Shown in pieces: positions 53,910-62,981 of a DNA stretch of 64,000 nt; within the stretch, counting starts at the first letter, position 1, and each line of letters opens with the position of its first letter. Source of the DNA: Zoogloea dura (GTDB taxonomy: Bacteria; Pseudomonadota; Gammaproteobacteria; Burkholderiales; Rhodocyclaceae). Both the position numbers and the translations under genes were made by a program. The notes below the pieces were generated by a model that worked only from the letters and a program-made list of their open reading frames with translations, was not told where the DNA came from and searched no databases. The stretch spans positions 62,001 through 126,000 of the forward strand of contig NZ_JABBGA010000010.1 of the NCBI RefSeq assembly GCF_012927165.1. Reading direction: 5' to 3'.

Positions 53910-55609
53910 ACAGCGCCGCCCCTTCCCCGCCCATCGGCCAGACCCTCATCAGCATGGGCCTGATCAGCCCGGACCAGCTGCGGATCGGTCTACAGGAACA
54001 GGCCCGCAGCGGCCATGCGATCGGGCGACAGCTGGTCGGCCTGGGCTTTCTCTCCGAAGCGACCCTGCGCGACGCCCTGGCCCGCAAGCTCGACCGGATC
54101 AGTGTCGACCTGTCTGCCCTGCTGCCCGACCCGCAGGCCATCGCGCAGGTTCCCCGCCAGCTCGCCAGGCGCCTGGGCCTGATCCCCCTCAGCTATGACC
54201 CCGGCCAGGGCCGGCTGGTGGTGGCCTCCGCGAACCTTGACGACATCCTGGCCCAGGATCAGCTGCACGCCCTGCTGCCGCCCGGTACGCACATCGACGT
54301 CCGCCTTGCCGGCGACTCCGAGATCGCCCGCGCCATCGACCAGATCTACGGCCATGAGCTCTCCATCGACGGCATCCTCCAGGAGATCGAGACCGGCAGC
54401 ATCGACACCGCGGCCGGGCGCGGCGACAGCTACGCGCAACCGGTAGTCCGCCTGATCGACGCCCTGCTTGCTGACGCCGTCAAGCAGGGCGCTTCCGACA
54501 TCCATTTCGAGCCGGAGGCGGCCTTCCTGCGCATCCGCTACCGCATCGACGGCCTGCTCCAGCAGATCCGCGCCCTGCACCATGCCTATTGGCCGGCCAT
54601 GGCGGTGAGGCTCAAGGTCATGGCCGCCCTCGACATCGCCGAGACGCGCAGCCCGCAGGACGGACGGATCTCCCTGAGTGTCAGCGGCCGGCCGGTGGAC
54701 TTCCGGGTCTCCACCCAACCCACGCTGCATGGCGAGAACATCGTGCTACGCATCCTCGACCGCCAAGGCGGCCTGGTTGGCATCGACGAGCTGGGCCTCG
54801 CCCGGGCCCAGCTCGACCTGCTCAAGCGCATGATCCTCCGTCCGGAGGGCCTGATCCTCGTTACGGGCCCGACCGGCAGCGGCAAGACCACCACGCTGTA
54901 CTCGGTGCTCAAGCACATCAACACCGAGAGCATCAACATCATGACCCTGGAGGATCCGGTCGAGTATCCGCTGGCCCAGATCCGCCAGACCGCCGTTTCG
55001 GATGCCGCCAGGCTGGACTTCGCCAGCGGGATCCGCGCCATGCTGCGCCAGGACCCGGATGTCATCCTGGTCGGCGAGATCCGCGACGGCGACACCGCCC
55101 GCATGGCGCTCCAGGCGGCCATGACCGGGCACCAGGTCTATTCAACCCTGCACACCAGCTCGGCCATCGGGGCCATTCCCCGCCTGCTCGACCTGGGCAT
55201 CGTCCCCGAGATCCTCGCCGGCAACCTGATCGGGATCGCCGCCCAGCGCCTGGTACGCCGACTCTGCCCGGAATGCCGCGCTCCGGCGCCGGCCAGCGAC
55301 CAGGAGATGCGCCTGCTCGGCCTCGGACAAGCCCGGACCAGGCCGGTGCTGCACCACCCGTCCGGCTGCCCGCAGTGCGCCTTCCGTGGCTACAAGGGGC
55401 GCATGGCCATCATGGAGCTGCTCCGGGTCGGCCCGGAGCTGGACGAACTCATCGTCCGCCGCGCCACCCCGCGTGAGATTTTCGAGACCGCGCAGGCACA
55501 TGGCTTCACCAGCCTCGCCGAGGACGGCACCCGTCGCGTGCTGGAAGGCAGCACCTCGCTCGAAGAGCTGGCCCGGGTCATCGACCTGACCGGCCGCCTG
55601 GCATCCTGA
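53906..55609 (+). CDS. GspE/MshE-type secretion ATPase
   Basis: A 567-aa hexameric ATPase for pilus or pseudopilus assembly. The N-terminal MshEN domain (about 10-62) has two tandem 25-residue motifs. An N2 region with HFEPEAAFLRIRYRIDG is followed by Walker A GPTGSGKTT at about 320, the Asp box DPDVILVGEIRD and the His box. A four-cysteine zinc finger (CPEC ... CPQC) is near residue 455-490. The c-di-GMP-contacting arginines expected at the start of each MshEN motif are Pro and Ala here. Start at 53906 overlaps the small gene. Confidence 0.93.
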   Translation: MNSAAPSPPIGQTLISMGLISPDQLRIGLQEQARSGHAIGRQLVGLGFLSEATLRDALARKLDRISVDLSALLPDPQAIAQVPRQLARRLGLIPLSYDPGQGRLVVASANLDDILAQDQLHALLPPGTHIDVRLAGDSEIARAIDQIYGHELSIDGILQEIETGSIDTAAGRGDSYAQPVVRLIDALLADAVKQGASDIHFEPEAAFLRIRYRIDGLLQQIRALHHAYWPAMAVRLKVMAALDIAETRSPQDGRISLSVSGRPVDFRVSTQPTLHGENIVLRILDRQGGLVGIDELGLARAQLDLLKRMILRPEGLILVTGPTGSGKTTTLYSVLKHINTESINIMTLEDPVEYPLAQIRQTAVSDAARLDFASGIRAMLRQDPDVILVGEIRDGDTARMALQAAMTGHQVYSTLHTSSAIGAIPRLLDLGIVPEILAGNLIGIAAQRLVRRLCPECRAPAPASDQEMRLLGLGQARTRPVLHHPSGCPQCAFRGYKGRMAIMELLRVGPELDELIVRRATPREIFETAQAHGFTSLAEDGTRRVLEGSTSLEELARVIDLTGRLAS

Positions 55610-55624
55610 GCGGCAGCAGGACTC

Positions 55625-56824
55625 ATGGGCCTCTTCACCTATCGCGCCATGGATCCCCACGGACAGATTGTCCGGGGGCACATGGAAAGCAGCAGCCTGG
55701 CGGAGCTCGAAGCCCGGCTCCAGCGCCTCGAGCTGGATCTCATCCACGGCAGCGATGCCCGCAGCCACTGGCGCTGGCAACCACGCCCGGTGCCGCGCCG
55801 TGAGCTCATCAACCTGTGCTTCCAGCTGGAACAACTGCTGGGCGCTGGCGTGCCCGTCACCGACAGCCTGAACGACCTTGCCGACGCCATCCGGCAGCCC
55901 CGGCTGCGTCAGGTAGTGGCCGACCTGGCCTCGGGCATCGAGGGTGGCGCCAGCCTGAGCCAGGCTCTGGCACAACACCCCGACGTCTTCGATGCGGTGT
56001 TCTGCAACCTCGTCCGCGCCGGCGAATACAGTGGCCGCCTGCCCGAAGTCCTGCGGGCCCTTTGCGAAGCCTTCAAGCGCGACGACGAACTGGCCGCCTA
56101 CGCGCGACGCATGGCCATCTACCCCGCCATCGTCGGCCTCATGGTGCTGGCCGCGCTTGGCGTGGCCTTGGTTTATGTGGTGCCCGAACTCGCCCGCCTG
56201 TTCCAGACAGCCGGCCTCCCGCTACCCTGGCAGACCCGGCTGCTGATCGCCCTCTCCCGCGGCGTCACCCACTATGGCGCGCTCCTGCTCTTCGCCACCG
56301 CCGCCGCCGCGCTGGCTCTGCGACAGGCGCTAGGCCGCCCCGCCCTGCGCCTGCGCTACGACGCAGCCATCCTGCGCGTGCCGGTTCTGGGGGCGCTCCG
56401 CAGCAAGATCGCCATGGCCCGTTTCAGCGGCCTGTTCGCCATGATGTACGCCTCCGGCATCACCGTGCTGGACGCCCTGCGGGCAGCCGAGAACGTGGTC
56501 GGCAATACGGCCCTGCAGGCAGGGCTGCGCCAGGCCGGACGCAGCATCGAGGACGGGCGGAGCGTCTCCGAAGCCTTTGCGGAAGTCAGCCACTTCCCAC
56601 CCCTGGTCACCCGCATGATCCGGGTCGGCGAGCGCACCGGCGGGCTCGACAAGGCCTTGTCCAATGTCAGCTACTTCTACGACCGCGACGTGCGCGAAGC
56701 CATTGAGAAGCTCCAGGCCGGCATCGAACCCGCTCTGACCCTGATCCTGGGCGGACTGCTGCTGGCGGTCATGAGCGCAGTGATGATGCCGGTTTACGAC
56801 ATCGTCACCCGGCTCAAATTCTGA
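55625..56824 (+). CDS. GspF/MshG-type inner-membrane platform protein
   Basis: A 399-aa protein with two repeated T2SSF domains (about 70-190 and 275-395), each followed by membrane helices, and the family signatures ELINLCFQLEQLLGAGVPVTDSL and RMIRVGERTGGLDKAL. It forms the membrane platform worked on by the ATPase encoded just upstream (15 bp gap). Full length. Confidence 0.93.
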   Translation: MGLFTYRAMDPHGQIVRGHMESSSLAELEARLQRLELDLIHGSDARSHWRWQPRPVPRRELINLCFQLEQLLGAGVPVTDSLNDLADAIRQPRLRQVVADLASGIEGGASLSQALAQHPDVFDAVFCNLVRAGEYSGRLPEVLRALCEAFKRDDELAAYARRMAIYPAIVGLMVLAALGVALVYVVPELARLFQTAGLPLPWQTRLLIALSRGVTHYGALLLFATAAAALALRQALGRPALRLRYDAAILRVPVLGALRSKIAMARFSGLFAMMYASGITVLDALRAAENVVGNTALQAGLRQAGRSIEDGRSVSEAFAEVSHFPPLVTRMIRVGERTGGLDKALSNVSYFYDRDVREAIEKLQAGIEPALTLILGGLLLAVMSAVMMPVYDIVTRLKF

Positions 56825-56826
56825 CC

Positions 56827-58314
56827 ATGACCAGGCCGCACCACATCCTTTACCTGACCAGCACCAGCCTGACCCCCTGTACGGTCGTGCGGGGCCAGAT
56901 GAAAATCGAGCCCTCCTGCCCGCCGACCGCAGAAGGCTTCGCCCGCTTCGAAGCCTTTCTGCAGGCGAACCCGCCGGGCAGCCGCATGACCATCCTGGCC
57001 GACCTGGCGGACGAAGCCCACCACCTCGAATCCCTGCCCTTCGCCCGCGGCAGGGACCGGCGCAACATGCTGGAGCGGCGGCGGCAGCACCTCTTTGGCG
57101 ACACACCTTTCGTGCTGACACGCTCGCTGGGGCGCAGCCCGGAAGGCCGCCGGGACGAACAGGTCCTGTTCGCAGCCCTGCCCCGCCCTGCCGTCATCAC
57201 CCCCTGGCTGGAGCGCATCGTGCAGGCCGGGCATGTGCCCGGAGGGATCACCTCGGTCCCCTTCCTGACCCGCCACCTCGTGCCCGCAGACATCTCCGGC
57301 CCCATGGTGCTGGCCCACGCAACACCCGCCGGCTTCCGGGTCAGCTGCTTCGAGAAGGGCCAGCCGAGGTTCAGCCGCCTGACGGCACTCGCTGCCGCTC
57401 CGGGCCAGTCGGGCAACACCTGGCAGGACGAACTGCGACGCAGCGCAGACTACCTGCTCAACCAGCGCATCCTCCCACGGGATCCTCCGACGCCGGTGCT
57501 GCTGATCCTCACGCCGGAACTGGGCCTGTCCCCGGATGCCAACCTGAGCTCCCTTCACCCAGGCCTCGCCATACGCATCGAGACCTCGCCGACCGGGGCC
57601 GCCGCGCAGCCTGGCAGCCCTCTTCACGGACTGCTCGAAATCCTGTCACGCCACCCCGGTGAGCCCCAGTTTGCGCCGCACGCCATACTGGCCCGCCGGC
57701 GCCACCTGATCTTTGCGCAAGCCGCCTGGGTACTCGCCGCGGCGGGCATTCTGGCCTGCGCCGGCGTGTCCCTTCATGACCTGGGCAGCATCCGCGACCT
57801 GCGGCAGCAAAAAGAGACGAACCTGGCCCGGAGCCGGGCACTCGAAGCTCAGGCCAGTGCCCTGCGTGGCACACTGCACACAGCCCCCAACCCCCTGCCT
57901 CAGCTGGAGCAACTGGAACTGGATCTGGCCAACCTGGAGGCCCTGCAGCAGGCGCCGCAGGGCCCCGAAACCGACCTGCGTCGCCTGGCCGATATCCTGT
58001 CCGGCAACCCGGCCATTCAAATCGAGGCCCTGGATTGGCGGCGCCTCCCGCCTGTGGGGGAGAACAGCGCAAGCCGCAGTCTCGAGATAAAGATTGCCCC
58101 TCCGCCCCAGGAGCTGCAGGCAGGCGTGGCCCCCCCGCCGCTCATGAGCCTGCTCCGTGCATTACGTCAGTGGCCGGAAACTGAAGTCCGGCAGACAAGC
58201 GGGACGCTTGCGCCCGAGTCGCCGGCCCCGCGGGCAGGCGATGTCGCGACGGACGACAGGGCTGCACCGGACGACCATCCCAGCATCCAGGTCCGCTGGC
58301 TGCCACGCCAATGA
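56827..58314 (+). CDS. PilN/MshI-like assembly protein
   Basis: A 495-aa protein. The N-terminal region (about 1-290) has the outline of a PilM/MshI-like cytosolic domain but no visible ATP-binding motif. A transmembrane helix (about 300-322, FAQAAWVLAAAGILACAGVSL) leads to a coiled coil and a periplasmic domain (about 370-495) with LRRLADILSGNPAIQIEALDW. This is the topology of fused PilM-PilN/GspL. It starts 2 bp after the platform gene and overlaps the next by 4 bp. Assignment rests on position and topology. Confidence 0.75.
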   Translation: MTRPHHILYLTSTSLTPCTVVRGQMKIEPSCPPTAEGFARFEAFLQANPPGSRMTILADLADEAHHLESLPFARGRDRRNMLERRRQHLFGDTPFVLTRSLGRSPEGRRDEQVLFAALPRPAVITPWLERIVQAGHVPGGITSVPFLTRHLVPADISGPMVLAHATPAGFRVSCFEKGQPRFSRLTALAAAPGQSGNTWQDELRRSADYLLNQRILPRDPPTPVLLILTPELGLSPDANLSSLHPGLAIRIETSPTGAAAQPGSPLHGLLEILSRHPGEPQFAPHAILARRRHLIFAQAAWVLAAAGILACAGVSLHDLGSIRDLRQQKETNLARSRALEAQASALRGTLHTAPNPLPQLEQLELDLANLEALQQAPQGPETDLRRLADILSGNPAIQIEALDWRRLPPVGENSASRSLEIKIAPPPQELQAGVAPPPLMSLLRALRQWPETEVRQTSGTLAPESPAPRAGDVATDDRAAPDDHPSIQVRWLPRQ

Positions 58315-58976
58315 AGAATCCCCTCACACGCTCCACTGCGCGGCTCGCCATGTCGGCCCTGGCGCCCGCCATGCTTGCACTCGCGGCTGGCGCGCTCCTC
58401 TTCTTCAGCCGCCACACGCTGGAAATCGCGCAAAGCCAGCTGGATTCCGCCCGCACAGCCCTGGCGCGCGCTGCGGCGGAAGTCTCGATGGCCAAAGATC
58501 TGGTCCGCCGACACGAGCTCGTGCAGGCTCATCTTGCCACCCTCCACGAACGCGGCCTTGACCAAGCCATCGATGAACTCCGCTGGCACGAGACCCTGAC
58601 CAGGGCGCGCCGGGACCTCCACGTATCGTCCCTGCGCTACACCCTACCCCCCGAGAGCCCGGAGGAACGTGCAGCTGACGCACCGCCATCCTCACTCCGG
58701 ATCTCCAGCCTGCGCTTTGAGGCGGAACTGCGGCACGAGGGAGATTTCCTGGCCCTGATGCACCGACTCGAACAAGTCAGCGCAGGTGTGCGTACCCGCC
58801 ACTGCAGGCTGACACTGACACAGGAGGAGGATTCAGCCCCCCGCCTGAAGGCCCGCTGCGAACTCGAGCGGGCCTACGTTCAAGCAGGGGAAGGGGACAT
58901 ACAGCAGGCGGACCAAGGGCGCGGCGCCCTTCCGTCAAACCGGGGGGCGCCGCTCCGGCAGGATCAGGAGCGGTAA
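58311..58976 (+). CDS. PilO/MshJ-like assembly protein
   Basis: A 221-aa protein with an N-terminal transmembrane helix (about 15-35), a coiled coil (40-90) and a periplasmic alpha/beta domain with [27 protein letters not shown], the usual PilO/GspM pattern. It overlaps the preceding PilN-like gene by 4 bp. Its 3' end runs 13 bp into the convergent argJ gene. Last gene of the cluster; no pilin, prepilin peptidase or minor pseudopilin follows. Confidence 0.75.
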   Translation: MKNPLTRSTARLAMSALAPAMLALAAGALLFFSRHTLEIAQSQLDSARTALARAAAEVSMAKDLVRRHELVQAHLATLHERGLDQAIDELRWHETLTRARRDLHVSSLRYTLPPESPEERAADAPPSSLRISSLRFEAELRHEGDFLALMHRLEQVSAGVRTRHCRLTLTQEEDSAPRLKARCELERAYVQAGEGDIQQADQGRGALPSNRGAPLRQDQER

Positions 58977-60202
58977 TCCGCGTTGATCTTGACATAGTCA
59001 TAGGAGAAGTCGCAGGACCACAGGGTGGCTGCCGCAGAGCCGCGCGCGAGGTCAACCCGCACGGTGATCTCGGCCTCCTGCATCACCCGGGCACCTGCCT
59101 CCTCCCGATAGCTCGCAGCGCGTCCGCCATGCTCAGCCACCAGCACCTCCTCACCGGCGCTCGCCAACCAGACACGCAGGCGGGACACGTCGAGATCGTC
59201 AATACCCGCATAGCCAATGGCGGCCAGGATACGTCCCAGGTTGGGGTCCGACGCAAAGAAGGCCGTCTTGACCAGCGGCGAATGGCCGATGGCATAACCA
59301 ACCTTGCGGCACTCATCGCGGCTGGCACCGCCCCCCACCTGCAAGGTGATGAACTTGGTCGCGCCCTCGCCATCCCGGACAATGGCCTGGGCCAGCCAGA
59401 TGGAGAGGTCCAGCACCGCTGCACGGAAGGCAGCGTAATCCGCCGAGGCTGCATCCGACAGGGTCGGGTTGCCGGCCTGGCCAGTCGCAATCAGGATGAA
59501 GCTGTCGTTGGTCGAGGTGTCGCCGTCCACCGTGATGCTGTTGAAGGACAGGTCGGCCACGTCCTTGACCAGCGCGTCCAGCAGGGGCTGGGCCACGTCC
59601 GCATCGGTGGCCAGGAAACCCAGCATGGTCGCCATGTTCGGCTTGATCATGCCGGCGCCCTTCGACATGCCGGTGAGCGTCACGGTCTTGCCGCCGATGC
59701 TCACCTGGCGGGAGGCCGCCTTGGGCACGGTATCCGTGGTCATGATGCCGTGGCAGGCATCGAACCACCCATCCGCCCGCAGCGCCTCCCGGGCAGCAGG
59801 CAGGCCGGCCACCAGGCGCTCGACCGGCAGCGGCTCGAGGATCACCCCCGTGGAGAAGGGCAGCACCTGCTCCGCCGACACGCCCAGGAGCGCCCCCACG
59901 GCCTCGCAGCTCGCACGGGCGGCAGCCAGGCCAGGCTCCCCCGTGCCGGCATTGGCCACTCCGGTATTGATCACCAGCGCCCGGATCCCGCCAGCCGGCA
60001 GATGGGCCTTGCATACCTGCACAGGCGCCGCGCAGAAACGGTTCTGGGTAAACACCCCGGCCACGCGGGCGCCCGGCGCCAGCTCGATCAGGGTCAGATC
60101 CTTGCGGTTCTGCTTGCGGATGGCGGCCTCGGCCACACCGAGGCGGACGCCGGTGACAGGCAGAAGGGCAGCGGCTTCAGGGGCACACAACAGGACAGGC
60201 AT
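58964..60202 (-). CDS. argJ: Glutamate N-acetyltransferase / amino-acid acetyltransferase
   Basis: A 412-aa bifunctional arginine-pathway enzyme that transfers acetyl groups between N-acetylornithine and glutamate. It self-cleaves at the [10 protein letters not shown] motif; T192 becomes the N-terminal nucleophile of the beta chain. The C-terminal [11 protein letters not shown] is standard. Alone on the minus strand, convergent with the secretion cluster. The ATG at 60202 begins [10 protein letters not shown]. Confidence 0.97.
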   Translation of the reverse strand: MPVLLCAPEAAALLPVTGVRLGVAEAAIRKQNRKDLTLIELAPGARVAGVFTQNRFCAAPVQVCKAHLPAGGIRALVINTGVANAGTGEPGLAAARASCEAVGALLGVSAEQVLPFSTGVILEPLPVERLVAGLPAAREALRADGWFDACHGIMTTDTVPKAASRQVSIGGKTVTLTGMSKGAGMIKPNMATMLGFLATDADVAQPLLDALVKDVADLSFNSITVDGDTSTNDSFILIATGQAGNPTLSDAASADYAAFRAAVLDLSIWLAQAIVRDGEGATKFITLQVGGGASRDECRKVGYAIGHSPLVKTAFFASDPNLGRILAAIGYAGIDDLDVSRLRVWLASAGEEVLVAEHGGRAASYREEAGARVMQEAEITVRVDLARGSAAATLWSCDFSYDYVKINADYRS

Positions 60203-60596
60203 GAAAGACTCCGGAGATTCCTAGTTTTATGAGGATGAATGACACATACGCTGGCGCATCAGAATCGAGGCCAGCCTTGACGCGGATGATAGCGCCTCAA
60301 GGCTGCCAGGGGTTTGCACGCACAGGCGTCCCGTCCCAGCCCTCAGGGCCAGCCGCAGCCAGCCTTTCACACAGGCGTCTACACCATGACGAGCGTGCGT
60401 CGGCCAGTTCACCGGCATGTCGAATTTTTTTACACATCCTTGCACTCAAGTCTTCAATGAAATATTTTCCATAAAAAAAACATGAACTTACAGACGTAAA
60501 AATAGCTGGCACAGGACGTGCTAGATGGTTAGCGCGTCTTACTGCTGGCTCACAGCAACAGTCTGTTAGCAACCTACATCTGCAAAAGGAAATAAA
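60203..60596. other. Divergent region between argJ and PEP-CTERM gene (394 bp)
   Basis: No gene supported. The part near argJ is mixed GC; from 60430 on it is strongly AT-rich (including a run of eight A near 60473), as expected for a promoter region. A sigma-54-like element is listed separately. Confidence 0.5.
60507..60522 (+). promoter_or_regulatory. Sigma-54 promoter for the PEP-CTERM gene
   Basis: TGGCACAGGACGTGCT matches TGGCACRNNNNTTGCW at all but one defined position, with GG and GC 10 bp apart. The start codon is 74 bp downstream, leaving a leader of about 60 nt. PEP-CTERM genes in related floc-forming bacteria are known to depend on RpoN and the PrsK/PrsR system. Confidence 0.75.
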
Positions 60597-61466
60597 ATGA
60601 AACTCTCCAAGATTGCTCTGGCCACTGCTGCTACGCTGCTCAGCGGTGCCGCCTTCGCCGATTTCGTTCCGCTGCCCGTCGGCGTTGGCATCCTCGAAGA
60701 TGACAACATCGAGTACGTTCTGGACGCTCAAGGCAACTTCAAGACCAGCGGCACCCTGGCCGTTGGCGACCGTCTGCGCGCTGTCGTGAAGTTCAGCAAC
60801 GTCCTGAACCCCGACAACTCCGTCTTTACCGCCCTCGGCGCCCCCGGCCTTGAGCTGACCGGCATCTCCGAAATCGAAGTGAAGTCGATCAACGCGGTTA
60901 CCGGCCTCTACACCTTCGGCACCTCCGCCGCCTTCACTTCCGTGTATGGCGCCGGCGCCATGGCCGCCATGTTCGCCCAGACCACCGGCGACTTCTTCAC
61001 CTCCTGCAACGGCACCAGCATCGCTGCCTGCGAAACCGCCGCCACCAACGGTACCAAGTGGGCTGTTGCCGGCCTGTCGGATGCGGACGACTTCTGGGTT
61101 GCCAGCAGCGCCATCGCCGGCGTTCCCCTGAACACCATCGACGTCAGCACCCTGTCCGGCTCCGCCGCGACCACCAAGGTTGCCGTGGCCAACTTTGCCC
61201 TGTCCATCCTGTACAACGGCACTGGCTACGAGTTCAACGAACAGACCTCGGCCCTGTCCCCGTTCTACACCGTTGGCGGCGATGGCAAGACCGACGTTAT
61301 CGGCTCCGGTGACATTCTCGGTGGTCAAGGCCTCGCCAACAACTACGTTGCTCGCAGCGACTTCGACTTCCAGGTGAGCCGCGTGCCGGAACCCACCAGC
61401 ATGTCCCTGATCGGCCTCGGCCTGCTGGGCCTGGGCGCTCTGTCCCGCAAGCGCAAGGCTTCCTGA
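60597..61466 (+). CDS. PEP-CTERM sorting domain protein
   Basis: A 289-aa secreted protein. The signal peptide is about 1-21 (LLSGAAFA-D). The C-terminal VPEPTSMSLIGLGLLGLGALSRKRKAS is a full PEP-CTERM tripartite signal (PEP motif, helix, basic tail) for exosortase-dependent surface sorting. The body contains one cysteine pair (SCNGTSIAAC) and is rich in Gly, Ala, Thr and Ser. Monocistronic, with its own sigma-54-like promoter and strong terminator. Probable surface or matrix protein; precise role unknown. Confidence 0.93.
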   Translation: MKLSKIALATAATLLSGAAFADFVPLPVGVGILEDDNIEYVLDAQGNFKTSGTLAVGDRLRAVVKFSNVLNPDNSVFTALGAPGLELTGISEIEVKSINAVTGLYTFGTSAAFTSVYGAGAMAAMFAQTTGDFFTSCNGTSIAACETAATNGTKWAVAGLSDADDFWVASSAIAGVPLNTIDVSTLSGSAATTKVAVANFALSILYNGTGYEFNEQTSALSPFYTVGGDGKTDVIGSGDILGGQGLANNYVARSDFDFQVSRVPEPTSMSLIGLGLLGLGALSRKRKAS

Positions 61467-61512
61467 TCTCCTGACGGAAATCACGTGCTGCCCCTGCAGC
61501 ACGCAAGCCTGA

Positions 61513-61546
61513 ACAAGCCCCCGGTTTTCCGGGGGCTTGTTTTTTT
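61513..61546 (+). terminator. Rho-independent terminator after PEP-CTERM gene
   Basis: ACAAGCCCCCGG / CCGGGGGCTTGT perfect stem, TTTT loop, then six or more T. Confidence 0.95.
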
Positions 61547-61697
61547 ATGCCCATCACCCGCGGTATCCTCTTCTCCTGATCACTGGCATCCGTGTAATAC
61601 GCAGCCCAAGGATCGGATCATTCGGTTCCACGCCGCCCATGCACCCCGCATGTAGCGGTCTTCAGTTACCGCAATCTGCCCGGAGAAGGCCTTACCC

Positions 61698-62726
61698 ATG
61701 GACATTCTGGAACTACTGCGCCTGGCCACCCGCGCCCCATCCGCGGACAACTCCCAGCCCTGGACCTTCACCCAGCAAGCTGACGTCCTGAGCTGCCGCT
61801 ACGCCCACCCGGGCAACTTCCGCGATCCCTTCGGTCCCAACGGGCATGCATCCCTGCTGGCAGCAGGCGCGCTGCACGAAAACCTGGACCTGATCACCGG
61901 CGGACAGGTCGAGTGCCGCCTGGATACCGGCCGCGAAGACATACCTTGGGAGTTGAACATCAGGCCTGCAGGTGCCTCCAGCCCTTCCAGCGCGTTACGC
62001 GGTCAGATGGAGAATCGCCATACCAACCGCCACCCCTTCGCCAGGCGCCTCCCGGGGCCACTCCCCGACTGCCAGGCCAGCCCTGGCGTGCGGATCATCA
62101 CCTGCACGGAGAGCCCCCGCATCCATGCCCTGGGCGAGGCACTGCAACTCTGCTCGCGGGCCCGTTTCAATCAACCGGAACTCCATGAATGGTTGTTCAC
62201 CAGCCTGCGCTGGAACGATGACGAGATCGCAGCAGGCGACGGGCTCGACATCAATACGCTCCACCTCCCGCCGGGCGGCCAGCACTTCATGCGCTGGATC
62301 AAGCCCTGGCACAGGATGGAAATGCTCAACCGGCTGGGTGTCGACAGGATGATGTCGATTGCCGATACCGTCATGGTCAAGCAGGCGCCCGCGGTCATTG
62401 CCCTGTGCGGCAGCGACGAGGCGCAAGACGTCTGGAACGCGGGGAGAACCCTGCAGCGCCTGTGGCTTGGATTGAACGATGCCGGCCTGGCCGTTCATCC
62501 CTACTACGCCGTGACCGACCTCGGCAACCGGCGCAAGGCCGGTCGCCTTCTGCCTGGCTGGGATGCCTCCGTCCAGCGCGGCGAGGAAATCTGCGCCGAC
62601 ACCCTCGGTCTCGAGCGAGGCGAGCAGGTCCACATGCTGCTGCGCGTCGGCCTCGCCCGCCACGAGGCTGTCCGCGCCAGGCGTCGCCCCGCACAGCGCT
62701 TTCTCTCCGCGGACAACAGAGCATGA
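61698..62726 (+). CDS. Nitroreductase-like protein
   Basis: A 342-aa protein. The N-terminus DILELLRLATRAPSADNSQPWTF is the classical FMN-contacting start of nitroreductase-family proteins, and ENRHTNRHPF and GLNDAGLAVHPYYAVTDL fit the longer Acg-like subgroup. The Acg-type branch is larger than classical nitroreductases (about 200 aa) and may have lost or altered catalysis. No signal peptide. It lies between the PEP-CTERM gene and a permease gene; the partner is not evident. Confidence 0.83.
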   Translation: MDILELLRLATRAPSADNSQPWTFTQQADVLSCRYAHPGNFRDPFGPNGHASLLAAGALHENLDLITGGQVECRLDTGREDIPWELNIRPAGASSPSSALRGQMENRHTNRHPFARRLPGPLPDCQASPGVRIITCTESPRIHALGEALQLCSRARFNQPELHEWLFTSLRWNDDEIAAGDGLDINTLHLPPGGQHFMRWIKPWHRMEMLNRLGVDRMMSIADTVMVKQAPAVIALCGSDEAQDVWNAGRTLQRLWLGLNDAGLAVHPYYAVTDLGNRRKAGRLLPGWDASVQRGEEICADTLGLERGEQVHMLLRVGLARHEAVRARRRPAQRFLSADNRA

Positions 62727-62981
62727 ATCCCCGCGCGGGTCTAAAGTCCGCCCGTTCCTGTCCGACATAGATCTGACGGGCATTTTCCGGAATCCCACCC
62801 GGCAGCCGCCATCCGCCGAGGAAGGTCTTTGGGCTACCATGTCGGCATGGGCGTCCGGGCGTACCTTTCGCTCACGCCCTCATTCAACACGCCAGGAACA
62901 GGAATCGACCCCCATGGCACGCATGCATAGCTCCAGGCACCTGCCAGCCCCCGGTGGCGCTCACCCTGCAGCGAGGACAAG

